Below, one piece after another: positions 1 to 6,068 of a DNA stretch of 6,431 bases; within the stretch, counting starts at the first letter, position 1; each line of letters opens with the position of its first letter. Origin of the DNA: Candidatus Altimarinota bacterium (lineage in GTDB: Bacteria > Patescibacteriota > Gracilibacteria > UBA1369 > LOWO2-01-FULL-3); the NCBI GenBank assembly GCA_029939035.1, contig JAOZTS010000064.1:1-6431 (forward strand), in the 5' to 3' direction. Below the pieces are notes generated by a model, which searched no databases, was not told where the DNA came from, and saw only the letters and a list, made by a program, of their open reading frames with translations. The position numbers and the translations under genes are program-made.

Positions 1-1
1 A

Positions 2-748
2 GAGCAAAAGACTTTGAGGCCGACGGATACTGCTTTTGTGGTGACCGATCTGCTGGTTGCTCACTTTTCTGACATTGTTGATCATAAATTTACGGCTGAA
101 ATGGAGGAAAAGCTGGATATGGTGGAAGAAGGTAAGCAGAAATGGGTGCCAATGATTAAGGCTTTTTATGGTCCATTTCACAAGAATATTGAAGAAAAAG
201 ACAAAAGTTTGAAGAAAGAGGATATTGTGAACGAGGAAAGTGATGAAATTTGCGAGAAATGTGGAGAAAAAATGGTTATAAAACTGGGTAGATTCGGGAA
301 GTTTTTATCTTGTAGTGGGTATCCAGAATGCAAGAATGCAAAACCGTTAGAAGGTGATACAGAAGAGGAAAAGAAGGATAGTAAGGAGCTTGAGGCGTTG
401 AAGGAAAAATTGAAGGATAAGAAGTGTGAAAAATGTGGAAAGGATATGGAGGTGAAAGTAGGTAGATATGGACCGTTTCTCTCATGTACTGGATATCCTG
501 ATTGTAAAACCATTACTTCAATTGTTGTGTTTTCAGGTGTTAAATGTCCTTCTTGCGAAACTGGTCAATTGGTAGAAAGACGTACCAGGAAGGGCGGAAG
601 AGTGTTTTGGGGATGTAATAAATTTCCAAAATGTAAGACCGCTTCGTGGAACAAACCGGTAGACATAAAGGATGGCCGTCTTCGTGTGGAAGATAAGGAG
701 GGAAAAACAGTGTTCCATGATGAAATTTCAAAGAAGAAAAAGGAGTAA
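2..748 (+). CDS. topA: DNA topoisomerase I, C-terminal part (5' end outside window)
   Basis: This is the 3' end of a type IA topoisomerase, which relaxes negatively supercoiled DNA behind polymerases. The reading frame is open from base 2, so the catalytic Toprim and active-site tyrosine regions lie upstream of the window. The first visible residues, EQKTLRPTDTAFVV, followed by FTAEMEEKLD, match the end of the conserved TopA core. Three topoisomerase-type zinc ribbons follow. Counting from the Leu at base 14, their cysteines are 80/83/100/106, 138/141/158/164 and 178/181/201/207. The first two share the pattern CxKCG...G(R)(F/Y)G.FLSC.GYP.C. A charged, probably helical linker (about 110-137) separates fingers 1 and 2, and the protein ends in a lysine-rich tail (KKKKE). 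The stop is TAA. The TTG at base 14 should not be taken as a start, because family-conserved residues precede it. I am confident of the family; only the truncation limits the annotation. Confidence 0.95.
   Translation, partial: EQKTLRPTDTAFVVTDLLVAHFSDIVDHKFTAEMEEKLDMVEEGKQKWVPMIKAFYGPFHKNIEEKDKSLKKEDIVNEESDEICEKCGEKMVIKLGRFGKFLSCSGYPECKNAKPLEGDTEEEKKDSKELEALKEKLKDKKCEKCGKDMEVKVGRYGPFLSCTGYPDCKTITSIVVFSGVKCPSCETGQLVERRTRKGGRVFWGCNKFPKCKTASWNKPVDIKDGRLRVEDKEGKTVFHDEISKKKKE
251..331 (+). other. Topoisomerase zinc ribbon 1 (C4)
   Basis: The four cysteines are in the order CEKC ... LSCSGYPEC. This is the canonical C-terminal TopA zinc ribbon, expected to bind single-stranded DNA or contact RNA polymerase. 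No ligand is missing. Confidence 0.88.
425..505 (+). other. Topoisomerase zinc ribbon 2 (C4)
   Basis: The cysteine order is CEKC ... LSCTGYPDC. It is nearly identical in length and pattern to ribbon 1, suggesting internal duplication of the finger. Confidence 0.88.
545..634 (+). other. Topoisomerase zinc ribbon 3 (C4), divergent
   Basis: The cysteine order is CPSC ... FWGCNKFPKC. Nineteen residues separate its second and third cysteines, against 16 in ribbons 1 and 2. The basic ERRTRKGGR stretch and the aromatic FWGC are typical of the last TopA finger. Confidence 0.82.
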
Positions 749-765
749 AAAGTAGCTTGTAGGCT

Positions 766-793
766 TTGTCTCAGGGCTTTTTTATGGTATAAT
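766..793 (+). promoter_or_regulatory. Sigma70-type promoter with extended -10, upstream of the exported protein gene
   Basis: The -35 candidate is TTGTCT (766-771, 4 of 6 consensus bases). A 16-bp spacer follows, then a perfect TATAAT (788-793) preceded by TGG, which forms an extended -10. Transcription would start near position 800, giving a leader of about 28 nt before the ATG at 828. The site lies in the only intergenic gap on this strand, so the exported protein is probably transcribed independently of topA. The evidence is sequence match only. Confidence 0.55.
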
Positions 794-804
794 CTAAGGG
801 TAAA

Positions 805-822
805 ATATAAATATAAATATAA
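805..822 (+). repeat. Three perfect tandem copies of ATATAA in the 5' leader
   Basis: The hexamer ATATAA occurs three times head to tail, followed by AAAATC and the ATG at 828. It fills the place where a Shine-Dalgarno sequence would sit, leaving an A/U-only leader with no purine-rich ribosome-binding site. A short-unit array at this position could change length by slippage and alter translation, but that is speculation from one sequence. Confidence 0.6.
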
Positions 823-827
823 AAATC

Positions 828-899
828 ATGATTTTCAAATTATCACGCTATTTGTTCTTTATTGGGCTTTTTGCTTTTCTTTCAGCGACTGCTTTTGCA
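828..899 (+). other. Sec signal peptide (residues 1-24)
   Basis: A short basic N-region (K4, R7) precedes a Phe/Leu/Ile-rich hydrophobic core, followed by TAFA and then EGD. The Ala-Phe-Ala at -3 to -1 is a textbook signal-peptidase I site. There is no lipobox cysteine, so a lipoprotein is unlikely. Confidence 0.88.
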
Positions 900-3800
900 G
901 AGGGAGATGTCCTTTGTAGTGGGCGAGTAATGGGTTCAACGAATAATTTCAATGTGAATTTCGGAGAACTTTATTTCGATACGCATGGTGCTCCTGATGA
1001 TGGAGTTCCTGTTGGATATGGCCTTAATTATGGACAAGAAGTAGACGTTTCGATTATTGGGGGAACGACAGGTCTTGCACCTGGAAATAGAAGCGATGCG
1101 GCTTGTGTGAACGAAGGTACTGGGAATTTTAGTCATGATGGAATTACTTTGAATAATTATGAATATCAAGTAGAGAAGTATGCGTGGAGTGATAATGTTG
1201 GATTTATTGATTTTTTAGGAGCTGAGACTTTTGGCGTAAAGATTGGACCAGATGTTGCAGGAACTAGAGAATTGGCCGGATATGCGTGGAGCGGTTCGAG
1301 TGCTGGACCAGCTTTTGGATTTATTCAATTTAAAGGTTTGAGAGCGGATTTGGTTCCTTATGGAGTGACTATGAATAGTGCGACTGGAATGCTTTCTGGT
1401 TATGCATGGAGTGAAGCTGGAATTTGGATTGATTTTACGGGAATTCAGATTGAGTTGCCTGGTGAGACCTTGATAGTGCCAGGTGGTGATATTTGTAGTG
1501 GAGTTGATTATCTTTGTTTAGATGTTTCGATTCATGAAGGAATAAATGATTATTGGTATGACCTTGAGGTATCTTTGATGGATAGTGACGGGGTTACTCC
1601 TTTGAATATTACAAATTCTGTAGCTATTCCTTACTATCAATTCTCTGCCGATTTTGAGTGGGAAGATAGTATCAAATTGAATCAGTTGGCATATTCTGAA
1701 GGAACTTTTGATGATAATCCAGCGCCTATTGATGATGGTGGTGGGCTTTTGAGTAAGCCAATTTCGGTGGGGAATAATGCTGAGTTTTTTGATTGGTTCG
1801 AAGAAGCACCGGCTGGTCCTGGGCATTATCAATTGAAACAAAAATTGAAATCTCTTGCGCCTACTTCTGGTTCTAATGTGTCTTTGACTACAAGCACATT
1901 GCCGCCGTTAGCTATAAATAATGAATTTTTTAAGGATGAGTTGTCTTATGATGGAGCTGTTTGGACGGATGATATTCACTCAAATGAACTTATTTTGAAA
2001 AGAGTGGATTATAATATTTCAATGGGTGCAGCTCCGGTTGCTGGTGAGCCAGTTTTTCCTGGTAATTTAACTTCTGGATATAGATTCGAATTTGCACCTG
2101 TTATCGATGTGGGAGTTCTCTATGCAGGAGATCACGAAGATACAATTGTTGGATTTAGAAATGTTCCGATTAGTTTTACAATGAAAGAAAGTCATAGCGA
2201 TTATCTGGATTATTCTAATGCGGAAGTATTTATGATGGTTGATTATGATAGAACATTGACTACGTCAGAATGTGACGTCGACAGTAATGCAAACTTTGAT
2301 TACTATTTTACCGATTCAGTGGTAAGTGAGATTGAGCCAATTCATAATGGAAATGGTGATTGGACTTTTAATCAAACATCAACACCTAGTGCTAATCCGG
2401 CTGCTATCGGTTTCTCATTAAACGATTTGTCTAGTGAGCAGGTTTACAATGCTGTTGCTGCGATTCTTTCCTACGATCCTGATGATCCGTTGGCTCAGTT
2501 GCCATGTGATGTGGTGCAGGGGCCAACTTTCTATACGGTTGTGAAATATGATGTGAATCCTGGTGAAGAAGCTAATCTTGAATCAGATCCTGTTGCTTCT
2601 GTGTACGATTTCTCTGAGATTTCTGTATATCTTGGGGCTGAATTGATAGGGCTTATTGATAGAAAAACTATAGATTTTAATTTGGATCCGGATTTACTGA
2701 AATCAATAATCGAGCCAAAAATTGATCCAATTATAGATATAAAATCGACTATAGATATACAGAGTGCTATTGATAATAATCTTATTTTGAAATCAGCGAT
2801 TATACCAAAAACTATTATACCTACTGTTCCAGATGAAACGGTTTATTATTATAGTAATAAGATTCCAAGAATTTTGTCTGCGGCTTACAATCCTGCGGCT
2901 ATAATTCACGGTAATGTCTATGCGCCTAAGGCGTTAAGCACTTCTGGGAGTATCGAAACGCAGGAGACTGGGTATTTAGCGGTGAATATAGTGAGAAATA
3001 CTATTAATGAAAATATTAGTAAGTTTTTAGGAGAGATTGATGTGAATGAGGGCGATGCGTGTACGGTAACGCTTTTGGGCGATACGGCAAGTACTGTTGT
3101 TACAACATGTGATAGTGGAACGTATGAGACCTTTGACGTGGGGAATGAAAAGGTTTTGTTTGTTGATGGTACAGATTTGACTTTGGATCTGGGAGTTGAT
3201 GGTGGGGATTCAAGTTTTTGGGGAGATTGGGTAATAATTGTCCAAGATGCAAAAGTGTTTATTGATAGCGATATCTATCATGATGATATGTCTGTTGGAA
3301 GTTTGGTTTTAATTAATCTGACTACTTACGATGAGTCATGTGCTGATAATAATATTTATTTGCATGCAAAGGTAAAGAATATTGATGCGAATATTGTGTC
3401 TGACTGTTCGTTGTTTCCGTATGATCCTACTATTGAAATTGATCCGGTAACTGGAACTCTTCAAGCAGTGGCAATGCCTGATGCGGTCACTGGAATCCCG
3501 GATTGGACTTATGAAGAAAAAATTGAAAAGCTGGTATACCAAAAATTCTTTAGAGGAAGTCTTGCTTCGAGAAATACAATTGGTGGAGCGGATTTGGATT
3601 CGTTGGCTGGAGAAGAGTATTTACTGGATGGAACAGGTATAACTTGGGATTTGCCTGTAGACCTTGATGTTCGTCTTAATCTACAAAACTACGATCTAAA
3701 CTATATGGCATTCTTTATGCTTTCAGTTGAAATGGCCAGTAATGGATGGCCGATTGATCAAAGATGTCAGAAGGCTTTGACTATTGAGGATATGGTGGCT

Positions 3801-4043
3801 TTGAACAATAGTCCAGGGTCTGTTACAGGTGAAAACGGTGAGCTTTGTGATGGTATTGATTTGGTGCAATATGATCCGATTTCTTTAGGTGGAAGTGGGG
3901 ATGGAGACCTTATTGTTCTTGAGGAAAACGAAGATAATCTTGCTCGAGGGCTTGAGCCGTTTAGTTACAATCCTGTTTACATTTATGCAGTTAGTTCAGA
4001 CTCGTTTGTGTTTGAGACTGCTGGAGAGGTGACTAGCTACTAA
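828..4043 (+). CDS. Large secreted multi-domain surface protein, CPR type, function unknown
   Basis: I do not recognise a named family for this 1071-residue protein. It begins with a clear signal peptide: K4 and R7, a hydrophobic core at about 8-20, then AFA (22-24) before Glu25, a good signal-peptidase I site. The mature part is acidic and rich in Gly, Asn and Thr. In order, it shows three YAWS repeats (118-205); a probable Ig-like beta region (about 225-375, with the strand-like DLEVSLMDSDGVTPLN); a further beta-rich region (about 376-605); an Ile/Asp-rich periodic linker (606-668); and a C-terminal block (about 771-985) with NIYLHAKVKNIDANI, RGSLASRNTIGG and YDLNYM. The twelve mature cysteines could form disulfides. 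There is no LPXTG, C-terminal membrane helix or catalytic motif. The start is set by the signal peptide, though no Shine-Dalgarno sequence is present. I infer a cell-surface structural or adhesive protein. Certainty is high that it is a real exported protein and low on function. Confidence 0.9.
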   Translation: MIFKLSRYLFFIGLFAFLSATAFAEGDVLCSGRVMGSTNNFNVNFGELYFDTHGAPDDGVPVGYGLNYGQEVDVSIIGGTTGLAPGNRSDAACVNEGTGNFSHDGITLNNYEYQVEKYAWSDNVGFIDFLGAETFGVKIGPDVAGTRELAGYAWSGSSAGPAFGFIQFKGLRADLVPYGVTMNSATGMLSGYAWSEAGIWIDFTGIQIELPGETLIVPGGDICSGVDYLCLDVSIHEGINDYWYDLEVSLMDSDGVTPLNITNSVAIPYYQFSADFEWEDSIKLNQLAYSEGTFDDNPAPIDDGGGLLSKPISVGNNAEFFDWFEEAPAGPGHYQLKQKLKSLAPTSGSNVSLTTSTLPPLAINNEFFKDELSYDGAVWTDDIHSNELILKRVDYNISMGAAPVAGEPVFPGNLTSGYRFEFAPVIDVGVLYAGDHEDTIVGFRNVPISFTMKESHSDYLDYSNAEVFMMVDYDRTLTTSECDVDSNANFDYYFTDSVVSEIEPIHNGNGDWTFNQTSTPSANPAAIGFSLNDLSSEQVYNAVAAILSYDPDDPLAQLPCDVVQGPTFYTVVKYDVNPGEEANLESDPVASVYDFSEISVYLGAELIGLIDRKTIDFNLDPDLLKSIIEPKIDPIIDIKSTIDIQSAIDNNLILKSAIIPKTIIPTVPDETVYYYSNKIPRILSAAYNPAAIIHGNVYAPKALSTSGSIETQETGYLAVNIVRNTINENISKFLGEIDVNEGDACTVTLLGDTASTVVTTCDSGTYETFDVGNEKVLFVDGTDLTLDLGVDGGDSSFWGDWVIIVQDAKVFIDSDIYHDDMSVGSLVLINLTTYDESCADNNIYLHAKVKNIDANIVSDCSLFPYDPTIEIDPVTGTLQAVAMPDAVTGIPDWTYEEKIEKLVYQKFFRGSLASRNTIGGADLDSLAGEEYLLDGTGITWDLPVDLDVRLNLQNYDLNYMAFFMLSVEMASNGWPIDQRCQKALTIEDMVALNNSPGSVTGENGELCDGIDLVQYDPISLGGSGDGDLIVLEENEDNLARGLEPFSYNPVYIYAVSSDSFVFETAGEVTSY
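1179..1442 (+). repeat. Three tandem YAWS protein repeats within the exported protein
   Basis: Repeats start at residues 118, 152 and 192, giving unit lengths of 34 and 40 plus a 14-residue final part. Each opens with YAWS, followed by an aromatic/hydrophobic I-(D/Q)-F and then G. Units 1 and 2 continue with FGV or YGV and end in G..L.GYAWS, running into the next copy. The middle unit has four or five extra residues (SSAGPA region). Similar GYAWSENIGWI-F repeats occur, from memory, in many CPR proteins annotated as hypothetical. They are probably short beta modules on the cell surface. Confidence 0.8.
2643..2831 (+). repeat. Ile/Asp/Pro-rich periodic linker segment in the exported protein
   Basis: Residues 606-668 are dominated by Ile, Asp, Lys, Ser and Pro. 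They contain three copies of a (L/I)-K-S-(I/T/A)-I motif at residues 624, 638 and 654, with ID or II pairs between them. The DNA is visibly richer in A than the G/T-biased flanks. The segment divides the beta-rich N-terminal region from the C-terminal block, so it may be a spacer stalk or a short solenoid. No named domain is recognised. Confidence 0.55.
3138..3782 (+). other. C-terminal SRNTIGG/YDLNY module of the exported protein
   Basis: Residues about 771-985 hold an ordered set of motifs: WVIIVQDAKVFIDSDIYHDD (801-820), SLVLINLTTYDE, NIYLHAKVKNIDANI (842-856), CSLF, then QKFFRGSLASRNTIGG (905-920) and YDLNYM (955-960). I recall the same order in long CPR hypothetical proteins, roughly 'V.I.SDI.YDD...GNIYIHP.V.NI.G...DGSLF...YI.GSL.SRNTIGG...YDLNYLR'. 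Alternating hydrophobic residues suggest a parallel beta-helix or a polymer-forming, bactofilin-like fold. The fold is inference and the homology is from memory. Confidence 0.5.
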
Positions 4044-4048
4044 GTTCA

Positions 4049-5461
4049 TTAAGCCGTGTGGTACCAATCAAGGCTGACGTCTGGATGGAGCTTCAATTGT
4101 TCTACCATTATCTTTTGGATTTCATCGAGTCTTTCTTGGGAATCTGATTCGAAGCGGAGCGTGAGGTTTGGGCTTGTGTTTGAGGCTCGGATAGCTCCCC
4201 ATGAGTTTTTGTCGAAGTTTACACGGACTCCATCGATTGTGATGCAGTCGTAGTTTTCAGTGAAGTATTTTACGAGGGCGTCGACTATTTCGAATTTCTT
4301 GTCGTCTGGGCAGTGGGCTTTGAATTCTGGTGTTGTGAATGCTTCTGGGAGGTCGTTGAACATTTGGGAGAGCGGGTGTGTGTGGCTTGAGAGGATTTCT
4401 ATGATTTTTCCTGCTGCAAGGAGTGCGTCATCGAATCCATAGTAGTTTTCTGCGAAGAATAAGTGTCCTGATACTTCGCCTGCTAGTGGAGCTTGGATCT
4501 CTTTCATTTTCTTTTCGATGAAACTGTGGCCGGTTTTGCACATTATTGTTTCTGCGCCGAGTTCTGCCATTTTGTTTATGATTGTTTGGGAAGTTTTTAT
4601 GTCGAAGATGATTTTTGGGTTTTGTACGCGGGTCATTAGGTCTCGAGCGAGGAGGAGGAGCATGAAATCTGATGAGTACATGTGTCCTTTTTCATCGACG
4701 ACTCCGATTCTGTCGCCGTCTCCGTCAAATCCTATTCCGAGGTCTGCGTGCTCTTCTTTTACTTTTGCGATTAGGTCTCTCATGTTTTCGATTTCTTCGG
4801 GATTTGCTTCGTGGTTTGGGAAAGTTCCGTCGAGTTCACAGTAGAGTGGGATGACTTCGCAGCCGATTTTTTCGAGAAATTCTGGGGCGAATGGTCCTGC
4901 TGTTCCGTTTCCGGCGTCGACTACTACTTTGAGTTTTCGTTTTATGTTGATGCGTGATGTTAGGTCCTCGAGGTATTGTGGCCAGATGTTTAGTCTTGTG
5001 TTTGTGCCAGGGGTTTCTGCTGTTTCGAGTTGGTTGTTTTGAATTAGTTTGAGGACTTCTTGGAGTTCGTCGCCGCATATTGAATGAGCTTCTTTGGTTA
5101 CGGTTTTTACTCCGTTATATTCTTTTGGATTGTGGCTTGCTGTTATGTTTGTTGCTGAGTCGAAGTCGAGTGCGCATGATGCCCAATAGATCATTGGGGA
5201 GATGCTGATTCCGACGTCTGTTGTGTTGATTCCCGTTTCGTTTATGCCTTTTATGAAGGCAGCTTTTAGTTTGTCTCCTGTGAGTCTGTTGTCACAGCCG
5301 ACTGCCATAGTTTTTGTGTCGTACTTTTGTTTGATGTAGGTTCCGGTTCCTTTTCCGATGAGGTAAACGGTTTCTTCTGTTAGGTCTGCTTGGCTTCCGT
5401 CTTCTGGATCTGCGATTCCTCGAATATCGTAAGCTCTGAAAATGTGTGGATTAATAGGCAT
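4049..5461 (-). CDS. manB: Phosphomannomutase/phosphoglucomutase (alpha-D-phosphohexomutase)
   Basis: This enzyme interconverts hexose-6-phosphate and hexose-1-phosphate (mannose and/or glucose), feeding nucleotide-sugar synthesis for envelope glycans. It acts in the cytoplasm. The 470-residue length is normal for the four-domain AlgC/ManB family. The diagnostic sites are present in order: IFRAYDIRG near the N-terminus; the phosphoserine loop TASHNP with Ser109; the Mg-binding loop DGDGDR (Asp246, 248, 250); the sugar-recognition loop GEVSGH (328-333); and the phosphate-binding RASNTSP (425-431). GEVSGH resembles the GEMSGH of bifunctional PMM/PGM enzymes, so dual specificity is likely, and the manB symbol is a choice rather than proof. 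Its start overlaps the nadM stop by 11 nt, implying translational coupling. No Shine-Dalgarno sequence is seen: the nearest GGA lies 17 nt before the ATG. The stop is TAA, five bases from the convergent gene. Confidence 0.93.
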   Translation of the reverse strand: MPINPHIFRAYDIRGIADPEDGSQADLTEETVYLIGKGTGTYIKQKYDTKTMAVGCDNRLTGDKLKAAFIKGINETGINTTDVGISISPMIYWASCALDFDSATNITASHNPKEYNGVKTVTKEAHSICGDELQEVLKLIQNNQLETAETPGTNTRLNIWPQYLEDLTSRINIKRKLKVVVDAGNGTAGPFAPEFLEKIGCEVIPLYCELDGTFPNHEANPEEIENMRDLIAKVKEEHADLGIGFDGDGDRIGVVDEKGHMYSSDFMLLLLARDLMTRVQNPKIIFDIKTSQTIINKMAELGAETIMCKTGHSFIEKKMKEIQAPLAGEVSGHLFFAENYYGFDDALLAAGKIIEILSSHTHPLSQMFNDLPEAFTTPEFKAHCPDDKKFEIVDALVKYFTENYDCITIDGVRVNFDKNSWGAIRASNTSPNLTLRFESDSQERLDEIQKIMVEQLKLHPDVSLDWYHTA

Positions 5462-6017
5462 TGTTGTATTTTGTTATGTCCATTGTGTCTTTAATGATTT
5501 TTAGGCGGGAAGGTATTTCCCATTCTTTTAGCAATTTTGCTGCAGCTTTTGGGAGCATTGTTTCCCATCCTTTTCCTTTTAATAAAGCTGTTCGTACTTT
5601 TGTGGCGCTAAGTTTCATTACTCTTTTTAGTTGAATAATTTCTGGTCCGCTTTTGCAATCTTCGTGTGGTTTGAAATATTTCCCTTGGTAGCAAGCTTTT
5701 ACGATTTTAGATCCGGTGTAAAGGCGTGTGTATGGAGGAACGTAAATGTTGATGTGGTTAACCCAGAGCGCGTAGTTGTTTACGTTTCTGATTGGAATTA
5801 TGCAGTACTTTTCTGCTGGAATTTTGGCTTCTTTTAGAGATTCTTCGATGATTTGGAACCTTTCTGATCCTGTAAGGGGATTGTATTGAATAAAGTTTTT
5901 TTCTGCGCTTCCGATAGCTATGATTATTCTTTCATTATCTTTGAGGATTTTTTTTACCATCTCCAAATGTCCTTTGTGGAATGGTTGGAATCGGCCAATA
6001 AATAACGCTGATTGCAT
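5451..6017 (-). CDS. nadM: Nicotinamide-nucleotide adenylyltransferase, archaeal NadM type
   Basis: This cytoplasmic enzyme transfers AMP from ATP to nicotinamide (or nicotinate) mononucleotide, forming NAD or deamido-NAD. The 188-residue protein opens with the nucleotidyltransferase motif GRFQPFHKGH (8-17), which includes the HxGH-type ATP-binding site. IAIGSAEKNF and NPLTGSERF follow, matching the archaeal GIGSAQ...NPFTAGER pattern, and YTGSK is at 100-104. SATKVR (137-142) stands where the (S/T)xTxIR-type phosphate-binding motif is expected, followed by LLKGKGWETMLP. These features fit archaeal NadM better than bacterial NadD. The start is firm because the catalytic motif begins at residue 8. 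The last residues (about 172-188) extend past the usual end and overlap the mutase start. nadE lies 51 nt upstream on the same strand, supporting an NAD-synthesis role. Confidence 0.92.
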   Translation of the reverse strand: MQSALFIGRFQPFHKGHLEMVKKILKDNERIIIAIGSAEKNFIQYNPLTGSERFQIIEESLKEAKIPAEKYCIIPIRNVNNYALWVNHINIYVPPYTRLYTGSKIVKACYQGKYFKPHEDCKSGPEIIQLKRVMKLSATKVRTALLKGKGWETMLPKAAAKLLKEWEIPSRLKIIKDTMDITKYNNAY

Positions 6018-6039
6018 AATTTGTAATTAAATTATCAAC

Positions 6040-6067
6040 AGTATATCTGATGATTGAAATTTCGCAA
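6040..6067 (-). promoter_or_regulatory. Possible promoter upstream of nadM
   Basis: On the minus strand, TTGCGA (6067-6062, 4 of 6 bases of the -35 consensus) is followed after 16 bp by TATACT (6045-6040, 5 of 6 of the -10). Transcription would begin near 6033, leaving a leader of about 16 nt. The spacer length equals that of the promoter at 766-793. An alternative -10, GATAAT, lies at 6036-6031. In such an AT-rich gap a chance match is quite possible, and nadM may simply be read through from nadE. Confidence 0.3.
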
Positions 6068-6068
6068 T

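Noticed and set aside
178..513. Antisense open frame opposite topA (Ser/Phe-rich, 111 codons).
   Set aside because: Its composition is the complement of the zinc-ribbon coding sequence, with no motif. It is a shadow of topA.
747..783. Possible intrinsic terminator after topA (AGCTT ... GGGCT followed by six T).
   Set aside because: The stem is only about five base pairs with two G-U pairs and a 15-nt loop, and extending it uses up the T-run. The -35 element of the following promoter lies inside it. Too weak to annotate.
1518..1841. Antisense open frame opposite the exported protein gene (107 codons).
   Set aside because: It is a by-product of strand bias, with no leader, motif or supported start.
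4518..4844. Antisense open frame opposite the phosphohexomutase gene (108 codons).
   Set aside because: The mutase has all catalytic motifs on the other strand. The antisense product is low-complexity Ser/Arg/Phe with no recognisable domain.
4836..5078. Alternative minus-strand frame of 80 codons inside the mutase gene, very Arg/Ser/Thr-rich.
   Set aside because: It overlaps a conserved enzyme in another frame. Its composition arises from A/C-rich third positions of the real gene.
5631..5837. Plus-strand open frame opposite nadM (68 codons).
   Set aside because: It is antisense to a well-supported gene and has no motif.
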